Source: Arthrobacter sp. AZCC_0090 (GTDB lineage Bacteria; Actinomycetota; Actinomycetes; Actinomycetales; Micrococcaceae). From it: 64,000 nucleotides of DNA. A model generated the notes under the pieces. It saw only the letters and a list, made by a program, of their open reading frames with translations, did no database searches and had not been told where the DNA came from. Shown here piece after piece: positions 34,865 to 42,972 of the stretch; the stretch's first letter is position 1, and the number at the start of each line of letters is the position of its first letter. The stretch is from the NCBI RefSeq assembly GCF_014207375.1, contig NZ_JACHEE010000005.1, positions 186,001 to 250,000 of the forward strand. The letters run 5' to 3'. Made by a program: the position numbers and the translations under genes.

Positions 34865-35890
34865 ATGACCACATCACTGGTCCGCCGCACGCGGCGGGTC
34901 TCCCGGACAACCACGACGACGGCGACAGCCACCACGACGGCGACGCCGGGCACGGAAGAATCGGGCACGGGGAAGAACCGGGGCATTGGGTCGAAAGTAG
35001 CCCAGTCCTTCGTGCGGCTCATCGCCACCACGGTGATGGTTGCGGCCATAGCAACGTTCCTGTTCCTCGCCGTCGGACCCCGCGTCCTTGGCTACCAGAC
35101 CAGCACGATGCTGACCGGCTCCATGTCCCCGCTCATCAATCCGGGAGACGTGGTGGTCACCGTTCCCGTCCCGGTCCAAGACCTGAGGGTCGGGGACATC
35201 ATCACGTACCACATTCCGGTAGACGACCAGCGGGTGGAGACACACCGGATCATTGACCTCGCCGTCAACAGCGAAGGAACCGCGACCGTTCGTACCAAAG
35301 GCGACGCCAACAACGGCGCCGACCCATGGACTGCAACCTTGACTGGAGGTCACGTGGACCGCCAGGTGTTCACCGTCCCTTACCTCGGCAACGCAATCCG
35401 GGCCATTCGGGATCCCTTGGTCTTGAAAATCCTGATGTACGGCGCTCCGGCCGCCTTGGTGATCATGCTTCTCGTCTCGATTTGGCGGAAAAAGCCGGAA
35501 GGCCACGACGTGGACGCCAGCGACGCAGAACGGCCCCTTCCGGCCTTGGACCGCCGTCCCCTCAAGCGCCTCGCGCGGGAGATGAACAGCAAGGAAGCCG
35601 CCAAGAAGTTCGCGGCCACTTACACCAGGCTGCTTCCCCAGCGCGTAGACCGGATCAGCCACGCGCTCAGCGCCGGGAACAGCGACTTGGCCATGGATGC
35701 TGTCCTGAGCTTGAAAACCAGTTCCTCGATGGTCGGGGCGCTCCGGATGGAACAACACTGCGTCCACCTGGAACGTGCCCTGGTCATGACCGATCAAACC
35801 GCCGCAGTTGAAGCCAGCGAAAAGGTACGGCAGCACCAGCCACAGCTGGAAAAAGTACTGGGCGGCCAAACTCCCCGCCGTGCTGCATGA
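34865..35890 (+). CDS. SipW-type signal peptidase I fused to a degenerate HPt domain
   Basis: The 341-residue protein has a Thr-rich N-terminus, a membrane helix (IATTVMVAAIATFLFLAVGP), then the ER-type signal peptidase domain with the Ser nucleophile in LTGSMSPLINPGDVV and the His of the Ser-His dyad in ETHRIIDL (no Lys general base). A second helix follows (ILMYGAPAALVIMLLVSIW). Residues about 240-335 look like a histidine phosphotransfer domain: YTRLLPQRVDRISHALSAGN, then DAVLSLKTSSSMVGALRME. The expected phospho-His of the A-H-S-L-K motif is Leu281. Bacillus SipW ends soon after the second helix, so this cytoplasmic extension is extra. It should process the TasA-like protein. Confidence 0.8.
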   Translation: MTTSLVRRTRRVSRTTTTTATATTTATPGTEESGTGKNRGIGSKVAQSFVRLIATTVMVAAIATFLFLAVGPRVLGYQTSTMLTGSMSPLINPGDVVVTVPVPVQDLRVGDIITYHIPVDDQRVETHRIIDLAVNSEGTATVRTKGDANNGADPWTATLTGGHVDRQVFTVPYLGNAIRAIRDPLVLKILMYGAPAALVIMLLVSIWRKKPEGHDVDASDAERPLPALDRRPLKRLAREMNSKEAAKKFAATYTRLLPQRVDRISHALSAGNSDLAMDAVLSLKTSSSMVGALRMEQHCVHLERALVMTDQTAAVEASEKVRQHQPQLEKVLGGQTPRRAA

Positions 35891-35986
35891 GAGTGTCCTC
35901 CAAGAACTGAACTGGGTCCACTGCTCTTACCGCGAAAGGCGTAAGAAAGGGATCGGACCACAGGGCCTGACAGAAAGCCGCTGACC

Positions 35987-36421
35987 TTGCGTAGAAGCCA
36001 CAGCACCGCCCACCCAGCGCAGACGCCTGTGCTTGGGCGCGTCGCTGCGGTCCTGGCGGCGGCTGCGATTCTGATCCTTGCTCCCGGCATCGCACAAGCT
36101 TCGTTCACGGGAATGGACTCCGGTTCAACCAGCGTAGGGACCATGTCGCTCCCTGCACCGACCGGCGCGAATGTGACGGCCACCTGTGTGGCACGCAGCC
36201 TCGTCCTCATTGTGAACAACTACGGAACCGTCCCGCGGGCTACGTTTTACGATTTCACGGTGACGAACCCTGGCGGTGGCAACATGAAGACGACCGCCGG
36301 AACGTTCACGAAGGCCAATGCAACACAGGGCACCTGGACGTACCAGATCCACGGGCTGTATCAGGCATCTCCCGGCAATGTGTGGACAGGACAACCCTTC
36401 CAAGGAACGGTGGTGTGCTGA
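35987..36421 (+). CDS. Small secreted protein of the TasA/SipW island
   Basis: The 144-residue protein starts at a weak TTG (35987). It has a signal peptide (VAAVLAAAAILILAPGIAQA) followed by SFTGMDSGSTSVGTMSLPAP and a beta-sandwich-like body with two cysteines, the last being the C-terminal residue. The SFTG...STSVG start after the helix resembles the mature ends of SipW substrates in this island. I recognise no named family. The start codon is uncertain because no clear ribosome site is seen. Confidence 0.6.
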   Translation: MRRSHSTAHPAQTPVLGRVAAVLAAAAILILAPGIAQASFTGMDSGSTSVGTMSLPAPTGANVTATCVARSLVLIVNNYGTVPRATFYDFTVTNPGGGNMKTTAGTFTKANATQGTWTYQIHGLYQASPGNVWTGQPFQGTVVC

Positions 36422-36484
36422 CGAGGCCGCCGCTCTGAGCGAAATCGGTGGTCCCGCGTCAGCGGCCCTCTATAGAGTTGCCCC

Positions 36485-38680
36485 ATGAGCCTGCCTGCCA
36501 CGCCTCCAGTTCCCCCCGTCGCCAAAAAGGTGCCCACCACGCGCGAGCACCACGGCGATGTTTTCGTGGACAACTACGAATGGCTGCGGGACAAGGAATC
36601 CTCCGAGGTCGTCGAGCACTTGAAGGCCGAAAACGCCTACCAGGAGGCCGTCACCGCGCATCAGGAACCGCTGCGTGAGGCCATCTTCCAAGAAATCAAG
36701 GGCCGCACCCAGGAGACGGACCTTTCGGTCCCCAGCCGCAAGGACGACTGGTGGTACTACACCCGCTCCGTTGAGGACAAGGAGTACGGCATCCAGTGCC
36801 GTTTCCGGGCAACACACTCCGGTGATGCGATAGCCGACTGGACCCCTCCGGCGGTGGAACCCGGCGTCGAACTCCAAGGCGAAGAAGTCCTGCTGGACGG
36901 CAATGCCGAAGCGGAAGGCAAACCGTTCTTCTCCGTTGGCGGCACTGCTGTGACGGTGGACGGCAACCTTTATGCCTACGCCGCGGACAACTCCGGCGAG
37001 GAAAGATTCACGCTCCGCATCAAGGACCTGCGAACGGGCGAACTGTTGCCCGACGTCATCGAGAACATCTTCTACGGGGTGGCCTTCTCCCCCGACGGCA
37101 CCCGGATCTTCTACACGGTGGTGGACGACGCGTGGCGCCCGTACCAGGTGAAGTCGCACGTCTTGGGGACGCCCGTCAGCGAGGACGAGATCATCTACCA
37201 AGAGGACGACGTCGCCATGTGGCTCGGTTTCGAGCTCTCCGCCGACCGTCGCTACCTCGTGCTGAGCATCGGCTGCTCGGAATTCAGCGAAACGCGCCTA
37301 CTGCGCTTTGACAACTACGACGCCGGGCTGTCCACAGTGATTTCCCGCGACGAGCACATCCTCTACGAGGCCGAGCCGTTCCTGCTGGATGGTGCTGAGA
37401 CCATCCTCCTGACCCACAACAAGGACGCCATCAACTCAATGGTTTCCATCGCGGACGCGGCCGAGTTCGCCAAGCCGCTGGCCGAACAGCACTGGCGCAC
37501 CGTCGTCGAGCATTCCGACGCCGTTCGCGTCAACGGGGCCGGCGTCACCTCGACGCATCTGGTGGTGGCGGTACGGCAGGACACGATCGAACGCGTGCAG
37601 GTGCTGCCCCTCGCCGGATTGGGAACCGCGGCGCAGGGCGACGCCGTGGAACCCGCCTTCGACGAGGAGCTTTACACGGCCGGGGTGGCGGGTTCGGACT
37701 ACGAAGCCCCGGTGATCCGCATCGGCTACACGTCCTTCTTCACGCCATCGCGGGTGTACGACTTCGTGCTGCCCACCGCCGCCCTGCCGCAGGGCGAACT
37801 ACTGCTGCGGAAGGAAAGCCCCGTGCTGGGCGGGTACTCCGCGTCAGACTACGTTGCCACGCGGGAATGGGCGACGGCGGCGGACGGCACGCGCGTTCCG
37901 CTTTCCGTTCTCCGGCACGCCTCGGTTTCACAGGATTCAACCGGCGCAGGGCTGGTCTACGGCTATGGCTCCTACGAGGTCAGCATGGATCCGGGCTTCG
38001 GCGTGGCGCGTTTGTCCCTCCTGGACCGCGGAATCGTCATGGTAATCGCGCACATCCGCGGCGGCGGCGAACTCGGCCGGCACTGGTACGACGACGGCAA
38101 GAAACTCAACAAAAAGAACACTTTCACGGACTTCATCGCAGCGACTGACTGGCTAGCATCCTCCGGCTGGGTGGCACCGAACCGGATCGCGGCCATGGGT
38201 GGCTCTGCAGGCGGCCTGCTGATGGGCGCCGTGGCCAACCTTGCGCCGGAGAAGTACGCGGCGATCGTGGCAGCCGTGCCATTCGTGGATGCGTTGAACA
38301 CCATCCTGGACCCGGAATTACCGCTCTCCGCGCTCGAGTGGGAGGAATGGGGCAACCCCATCACCGATCCCGACGTGTACCAGTACATGAAGTCCTACAC
38401 TCCGTACGAGAACATCCGTGCCGTCTCCTATCCGAAGATCGCGGCAGTGACGTCCTTCAACGACACCCGAGTGTTCTACGTAGAGCCAGCCAAGTGGGTC
38501 CAGGTGCTGCGTTCCGAGACCACCGGCACGGCGCCAATCGTCATGAAGATCGAAATGGAGGGTGGACACGGCGGGGCCTCGGGACGGTACGTTCAATGGC
38601 GTGAGCGCGCTTGGGACTATGCCTTCGTGGCTGATTCGCTGGGGGCAGTTGACCTGCTGCCTGGCGCGGGGCTCAAGTAA
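36485..38680 (+). CDS. ptrB: Oligopeptidase B-like S9 family serine peptidase
   Basis: The 731-residue cytoplasmic peptidase has an N-terminal seven-bladed propeller and a C-terminal alpha/beta-hydrolase. The catalytic Ser574 is in MGGSAGGLLMG and the His in EMEGGHGGASGRY. Oligopeptidase B landmarks include REHHGDVFVDNYEWLRDKE and DPELPLSALEWEEWGNP, the acidic patch that selects Arg/Lys at P1. It is preceded directly by its start at ATG 36485 and appears monocistronic. It lies between the SipW island and the sensor kinase with no evident link to either. Confidence 0.92.
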   Translation: MSLPATPPVPPVAKKVPTTREHHGDVFVDNYEWLRDKESSEVVEHLKAENAYQEAVTAHQEPLREAIFQEIKGRTQETDLSVPSRKDDWWYYTRSVEDKEYGIQCRFRATHSGDAIADWTPPAVEPGVELQGEEVLLDGNAEAEGKPFFSVGGTAVTVDGNLYAYAADNSGEERFTLRIKDLRTGELLPDVIENIFYGVAFSPDGTRIFYTVVDDAWRPYQVKSHVLGTPVSEDEIIYQEDDVAMWLGFELSADRRYLVLSIGCSEFSETRLLRFDNYDAGLSTVISRDEHILYEAEPFLLDGAETILLTHNKDAINSMVSIADAAEFAKPLAEQHWRTVVEHSDAVRVNGAGVTSTHLVVAVRQDTIERVQVLPLAGLGTAAQGDAVEPAFDEELYTAGVAGSDYEAPVIRIGYTSFFTPSRVYDFVLPTAALPQGELLLRKESPVLGGYSASDYVATREWATAADGTRVPLSVLRHASVSQDSTGAGLVYGYGSYEVSMDPGFGVARLSLLDRGIVMVIAHIRGGGELGRHWYDDGKKLNKKNTFTDFIAATDWLASSGWVAPNRIAAMGGSAGGLLMGAVANLAPEKYAAIVAAVPFVDALNTILDPELPLSALEWEEWGNPITDPDVYQYMKSYTPYENIRAVSYPKIAAVTSFNDTRVFYVEPAKWVQVLRSETTGTAPIVMKIEMEGGHGGASGRYVQWRERAWDYAFVADSLGAVDLLPGAGLK

Positions 38681-38737
38681 GGTTCTCCCTAGCGAGCTGA
38701 TCTTCCGGTGGGGGCCTAATCGTACAGTAGGAGCGCA

Positions 38738-40381
38738 GTGGAGAGTCCCGTGACGAACGATGTATCGGCACCTAACCGTGCCTTGGTGGCTGACCCTGAC
38801 CCCGTAAGTCTCGAAGAGACGGTTGCGGCCCTCACCTCTGCGGGATTCTTGGTCCGTACAGCGTCCGACGCCGGTTCGCTCGCGGCCGCGCTGGAAACCG
38901 GTCCGAGCGACGTGGTGGTGTTGGACAACGCGCTCCGCGAGTTCCTTCCCCGGAACGGCGCCCCTGTTCTGCTCATGCTGGATCCCGAGGACAAGCTGGA
39001 TGTCGCAGCGCTGGAAGCCTGGCGAATTGCGGATTTTATCTACAAGGGCCAAGATCCGGACATTCGCGCGTACAGGGCCTTGGTCCTCATCGCCCGCGCC
39101 GCTGAACGGATGCGCCGCCGCTCGGAAGCCGAATTATTGCGGGAGAGCCTGCGAAAGGTTTCCGCGGCGATCCGCTCAACCATCGATCCCGGACGGATTG
39201 CCCGGCACCTGGTGGATGGAATCGGCGAGGCCCTCGGTGCGGAACACGTCTGGTTCACTACCTTCCCGGACGTACGCGTGCCGCAGGTCAGCGCCGAATG
39301 GAACGCCCCCGGGCTGGCGCCAGGAATCCTGCCTCCCGAACTAGCAGACGAAATCGCCGCATTCGAACTGGCGGAACGCTTATGGGCCGAAGCAGACGTG
39401 AAGCCGCTGCCGAAGGGAACTCGGCCGGGACACCCCGGTGGCGAGGACCGGAACGGTGGTGAGGGTGCGCCGTCGGCCTCTGTTGTGGTGCCCGTAGGCG
39501 AGGGAGATCTTGTCTTGGGGGTCATCTGGATCGCGCGACCGGACACGGCGCAGGAATGGACACGAGCTGAAATCGGCCTAATTCAGCACGTTTCGGGAAA
39601 CTTGTCATACGGCCTCATGCAGAGCCACTTGATTGGCGCTCAACAGCAGGTGATGTACAAGCTCCAGGAACTCGACCAGGCCAAGACTGACTTCCTCACC
39701 ACGGTGAACCACGAACTTCGAACCCCGTTGACGTCCATCACGGCTTATCTGGACATGATCCGCAGCGGCGCCGGCGGGACGATTCCTGCGGGGGTGGCGC
39801 GGATGGTAGACGTCATTTCACGAAATGCCGAGCGCCTCCGACGCCTGATCGAGGACATGCTCACCGTCTCACACCAAGGCACTTCAGGCGATCTCCAACT
39901 GAGCCGGGTCAACGTGGGCACCTTGCTCAGGCTCGTCGTCTCAACGTTGCAGCCCCTTGCGGACTCCCGTTCGCTATCCCTCACCGTGACGCACGCGCCA
40001 GGAACCGTGACTATCCAGGCCGATGAAGCCAAGCTGGAGCAGGTATTCGCCAACATCATCAGCAACGCCATCAAGTTCACCCCTGACGGCGGCCACGTCG
40101 CCGTCAGCAGCGGGATCACCTCCGATCCAGGAACGGTTCCCAGCGTGGTGGTGCGCGTGGAAGATACCGGCCTCGGGATCCCCGAAACTGAAATCGACCA
40201 AGTGTTTACGCGATTCTTCCGCGCTTCCAACGCCTCCACCGCGGCCATCCCCGGCAGCGGGCTGGGCCTGGCGATAGCCCACGACATTGTGGAGCGCCAC
40301 TCCGGCAAGCTCGACATCGAGTCCGGCCTCGGCGTGGGAACCACTGTCTCGGTCCGGCTCCCTCTGGATACCGGAAGCTAG
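38738..40381 (+). CDS. Soluble sensor histidine kinase with N-terminal receiver and GAF domains
   Basis: The 547-residue kinase has no membrane helix. Residues 10-115 resemble a receiver (LVADPDP acidic pair, Asp63 in VVVLDNAL, Lys in DFIYKG), and a GAF-like domain follows at about 140-300. Then come HisKA with His325 in VNHELRTPLTSITAYLDM and an HATPase with FANIISNAIKFTP, DTGLGIP and GSGLGLAIAHDI. The start GTG 38738 has AGGAG five bases upstream. The likely partner is the OmpR-type regulator at 40795, which is convergent. The input signal is unknown; the receiver suggests it sits inside a phosphorelay. Confidence 0.87.
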   Translation: MESPVTNDVSAPNRALVADPDPVSLEETVAALTSAGFLVRTASDAGSLAAALETGPSDVVVLDNALREFLPRNGAPVLLMLDPEDKLDVAALEAWRIADFIYKGQDPDIRAYRALVLIARAAERMRRRSEAELLRESLRKVSAAIRSTIDPGRIARHLVDGIGEALGAEHVWFTTFPDVRVPQVSAEWNAPGLAPGILPPELADEIAAFELAERLWAEADVKPLPKGTRPGHPGGEDRNGGEGAPSASVVVPVGEGDLVLGVIWIARPDTAQEWTRAEIGLIQHVSGNLSYGLMQSHLIGAQQQVMYKLQELDQAKTDFLTTVNHELRTPLTSITAYLDMIRSGAGGTIPAGVARMVDVISRNAERLRRLIEDMLTVSHQGTSGDLQLSRVNVGTLLRLVVSTLQPLADSRSLSLTVTHAPGTVTIQADEAKLEQVFANIISNAIKFTPDGGHVAVSSGITSDPGTVPSVVVRVEDTGLGIPETEIDQVFTRFFRASNASTAAIPGSGLGLAIAHDIVERHSGKLDIESGLGVGTTVSVRLPLDTGS

Positions 40382-40534
40382 GACGGCTTGGCAGCCTGGC
40401 AGGGGCCACCCGCGCGCCGTCCCGACCTTCTTTGAAGTGGGAAAGCGCTTACGACACGGCGAGTCGCGTCATTTCGGGGCTCGAACGCGCCAAACAGGGT
40501 CAGGACGGGCAGGCGTTATGCCGCGCGATCAGCC

Positions 40535-40711
40535 CTAGTTAGGCCACCAACCGACTTGCGTGTAGTTCACCGGGTCAGTCACGACGGGAACGGTGATAAC
40601 CGTGGTGATTGTGGTGTCGTGCGTGGTCTTCGGCGCGGCGTTGGCAGGAGTGACAAATCCGCCAACGGCCAGCAGGCCCGTCATGAGAAGTGTTGCGGCG
40701 AATTTTTTCAT
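40535..40711 (-). CDS. Small secreted protein, 58 residues
   Basis: ATG 40711 has AAGGAG seven bases upstream. The protein has a short signal peptide (MKKFAATLLMTGLLAVGGFV) ending PANA, then a 32-residue mature chain rich in Thr and Val, ending in a WWPN tail. I recognise no family. It lies between a histidine kinase and a response regulator gene, codirectional with and downstream of the latter's promoter side, so it could be a target or a signal of the system. The clear ribosome site and export signal support it as real despite its size. Confidence 0.7.
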   Translation of the reverse strand: MKKFAATLLMTGLLAVGGFVTPANAAPKTTHDTTITTVITVPVVTDPVNYTQVGWWPN

Positions 40712-40794
40712 GCACTGCTCCTTAGAGCCGTTGGAAATCCGAAGGGGACCTTCCCAGCGTAAGGAGCCTTGCTAAAGGTTTCCCTAAGATCGGA

Positions 40795-41652
40795 TCAGTT
40801 TTCCGTAGTCTTTGCGGCGAGGCGGTATCCAACGCCACGCACGGTCTCCACCCAACGCGGCGACTGTGCGGAATCACCCAGCTTCCGGCGCAGATTGGCG
40901 ATGTGAACCTGGATGGCCCGCTCTTCGGACTCGCTGACGTAGGCTCCGGTCTCGTACTCCCGGGCATGTAGCCAGCGGGCCAGCCCCGAGGTACTTCGGA
41001 CCACGCGTCCGGCCTCCATGAGTGCCTGGAGCAGGTCGAACTCGGTACGGGTCAATTGCACTTCTTCGGCATCGACCCGTGTTGTCCGGGTGGCCACGTC
41101 CAAGTAGAGGCCGTTGTGTTCCAGCCCGGTACGGTCCGGCTCTCGTGGGCTGGTTGATTCGTGCGATTCGCGGAGCACCGCCGTTGCTGACGAATTCGGC
41201 ACCGTTGCCGCCGGTGCCCCCTTCGCTGGCGGCAGCTCCGCCGTCGTGATTCCTCCGGAAGTGCCGCCCGACAGCTTGCTGCCGCGGGGCCTGCGGAGGA
41301 GCGTTTCAACCCGGGCCAGAAGTTCGCGGGGGCGGAAGGGCTTGGTGACAAAATCGTCCGCGCCGACGGCCAAACCTTGCAGTGTGTCCACCTCGCGAGC
41401 ACGGGCCGTGAGCATGATGATGTAGGCGTCGCTGAACTCCCGTACACGGCGGGTGACCTCTATGCCATCGATGTCCGGCAGGCCCAGGTCCAAGGTAATC
41501 ACGTCCGGGTTGTGACGGCGGACCGCATCCACGCCATCAAGACCATTCCCTGCCGCGTAAACTTCCAGGCCTGAGGCTTCGAGGACGGCGTGGACCACCT
41601 CGCGGATGTCATCGTCATCCTCGATTACTACAGCTACGCCAGGTGCGCTCAC
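40795..41652 (-). CDS. OmpR/PhoB family response regulator
   Basis: The 285-residue regulator has a receiver domain (EDDDD acidic cluster, phospho-acceptor Asp55 in VITLDLGLPD, Lys in TKPFRP) and a C-terminal winged helix (LTRTEFDLLQALMEAGRVV ... IQVHIANLRRKLGD ... ETVRGVGYRL). An unusually long linker of about 70 residues, rich in Ser, Thr, Pro and Gly, joins them. GTG 41652 (VSAPGVAVVIEDDDD) is preferred to an upstream ATG that adds an unconserved basic tail. It is convergent with the kinase at 38738, its probable partner. Confidence 0.88.
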   Translation of the reverse strand: MSAPGVAVVIEDDDDIREVVHAVLEASGLEVYAAGNGLDGVDAVRRHNPDVITLDLGLPDIDGIEVTRRVREFSDAYIIMLTARAREVDTLQGLAVGADDFVTKPFRPRELLARVETLLRRPRGSKLSGGTSGGITTAELPPAKGAPAATVPNSSATAVLRESHESTSPREPDRTGLEHNGLYLDVATRTTRVDAEEVQLTRTEFDLLQALMEAGRVVRSTSGLARWLHAREYETGAYVSESEERAIQVHIANLRRKLGDSAQSPRWVETVRGVGYRLAAKTTEN

Positions 41653-41767
41653 TTCACGACCCCCCGATCTCCCATGCTTTGCCCACCTTAACACCAGCCA
41701 GCTCTGGTATCTCCACTCGTTTCAACGTAAGTCACACTTGGCTCTTGAATCCATGGGCTGCCGGGCG

Positions 41768-42322
41768 CTATTTCCGTGCCCGCCATTCGGAATCGAGCAT
41801 GGCGTAGATGACTTCGGTGGACCATTGGCCCTTGTAGTGCCAGTTGTCCACAAGGACTGCCTCGCGACGCATGCCGAGCCGCTCGCACAAGCCCGACGAC
41901 GAGGTGTTCAGGGCATCGAGCTTGGCGTCGATCCTGTGGAACATGAGCGTCTCAAACCCTAGGCGGAGCACGGCCTCGGCCGCCTCGGCCGCATAGCCAT
42001 GTCCCCGGCTTTCCGGAGCCAATATCCAGCCGATCTCGGCCTGCCCCGTGCCCGGCAGCCATTTGAGCACCACTTCGCCGAGCAGCCCCGGCGAGTCCGG
42101 GCGCTCTATGGCCAGGCACACCCAATCGCCTTCCTGCTCGAAAGTGAAGTTGGCGTAGCGGCCCAGTGCTTCCATGGACTGCGTCAGGGTCAATTCCTGA
42201 CGGAGCAGGAATCGCGCCGTCTCCGGCAAGGACTGATAGGCATGGAATCGTTCCAGATCCGTGGCCTCGAATCGGCGAAGCACGAGCCTCGGAGTCCGGA
42301 TGGGAAGTTCGATGAGCGGCAT
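41768..42322 (-). CDS. GNAT acetyltransferase, RimJ/RimL type
   Basis: The 184-residue protein begins IRTPRLVLRRFEATDLERFH, the common start of RimJ/RimL-like acetyltransferases, and has the acetyl-CoA pyrophosphate loop in ESRGHGYAAEAAEAVLRLGF. Another family mark is HRIDAKLDALNTSSSGLCER. It acetylates an amino group of a protein, peptide or small molecule; the substrate is unknown. It is monocistronic. Confidence 0.88.
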   Translation of the reverse strand: MPLIELPIRTPRLVLRRFEATDLERFHAYQSLPETARFLLRQELTLTQSMEALGRYANFTFEQEGDWVCLAIERPDSPGLLGEVVLKWLPGTGQAEIGWILAPESRGHGYAAEAAEAVLRLGFETLMFHRIDAKLDALNTSSSGLCERLGMRREAVLVDNWHYKGQWSTEVIYAMLDSEWRARK

Positions 42323-42443
42323 GCCTCGAGGCTACTACGTGGGTCCGGTGCGTTCCGGCGCGTCCATCGGATGGAGCCCGGCGAAAGCCCCGAATCCGTC
42401 CCGTCGGGCGGGCGCCTCTTGACAGTTCAAGCAAACTGGGATT

Positions 42444-42465
42444 ACCTAATGAACATTCGGTAAAT
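42444..42465 (-). promoter_or_regulatory. PaaR-type operator upstream of paaI
   Basis: Read on the minus strand, ACCGAATGTTCATTAG with a TTT before it follows the paa operator pattern, though weaker in the right half than the sites before paaA and paaZ. It is 21 bases upstream of paaI. Confidence 0.6.
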
Positions 42466-42485
42466 AAAGCTGGAGGCAATGACGC

Positions 42486-42965
42486 ATGGTTGAGACCACC
42501 CTTTCTGGCGCAGCGCAGCACCAGATCCTCAAGAACGACTACGCCTCCGAGTGGATGGGCCTTGAGGTGCTCAAGATCGACGACGGCCACGCCATCGTCC
42601 GCATGAAGCTCCGCCAAGAGATGCTCAACGGCTTCGGAATGGCCCACGGCGGAATGATCTTCGCCTTCGCCGATTCAGCGTTCGCCCTCGCATGCAACCC
42701 GGCCGTCCAGTCGCCGTCGAACGCCGACAAAATCACTGTCGCCGCCGGCGTCGACATCAACTTCCTCAAGCCGGCCTACAAAGGCCAAGTGGTCACCGCC
42801 GTCGCGAACCGACGCGCACACTCAGGCCGCAGCGGCCTGTACGACATCCAGATCTTCGCTGCGGACCCGAGCGAGCTTGCCACCGCGTCGCCCAAGGATC
42901 CCGGCAGCTACGGCGAGCTCATCGCCGAGTTCCGTGGCCGCAGCCGCACCATCTCCAAGAAGTAG
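42486..42965 (+). CDS. paaI: Hydroxyphenylacetyl-CoA thioesterase PaaI
   Basis: The 159-residue hotdog-fold thioesterase has the PaaI signature NGFGMAHGGMIFAFADSAFA, with the catalytic aspartate in it, and VDINFLKPAYKG. It releases CoA from dead-end intermediates of the phenylacetate pathway. TGGAGG precedes ATG 42486. It is followed after seven bases by paaK, forming paaIK under an upstream operator. Confidence 0.92.
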   Translation: MVETTLSGAAQHQILKNDYASEWMGLEVLKIDDGHAIVRMKLRQEMLNGFGMAHGGMIFAFADSAFALACNPAVQSPSNADKITVAAGVDINFLKPAYKGQVVTAVANRRAHSGRSGLYDIQIFAADPSELATASPKDPGSYGELIAEFRGRSRTISKK

Positions 42966-42972
42966 GAAGACC

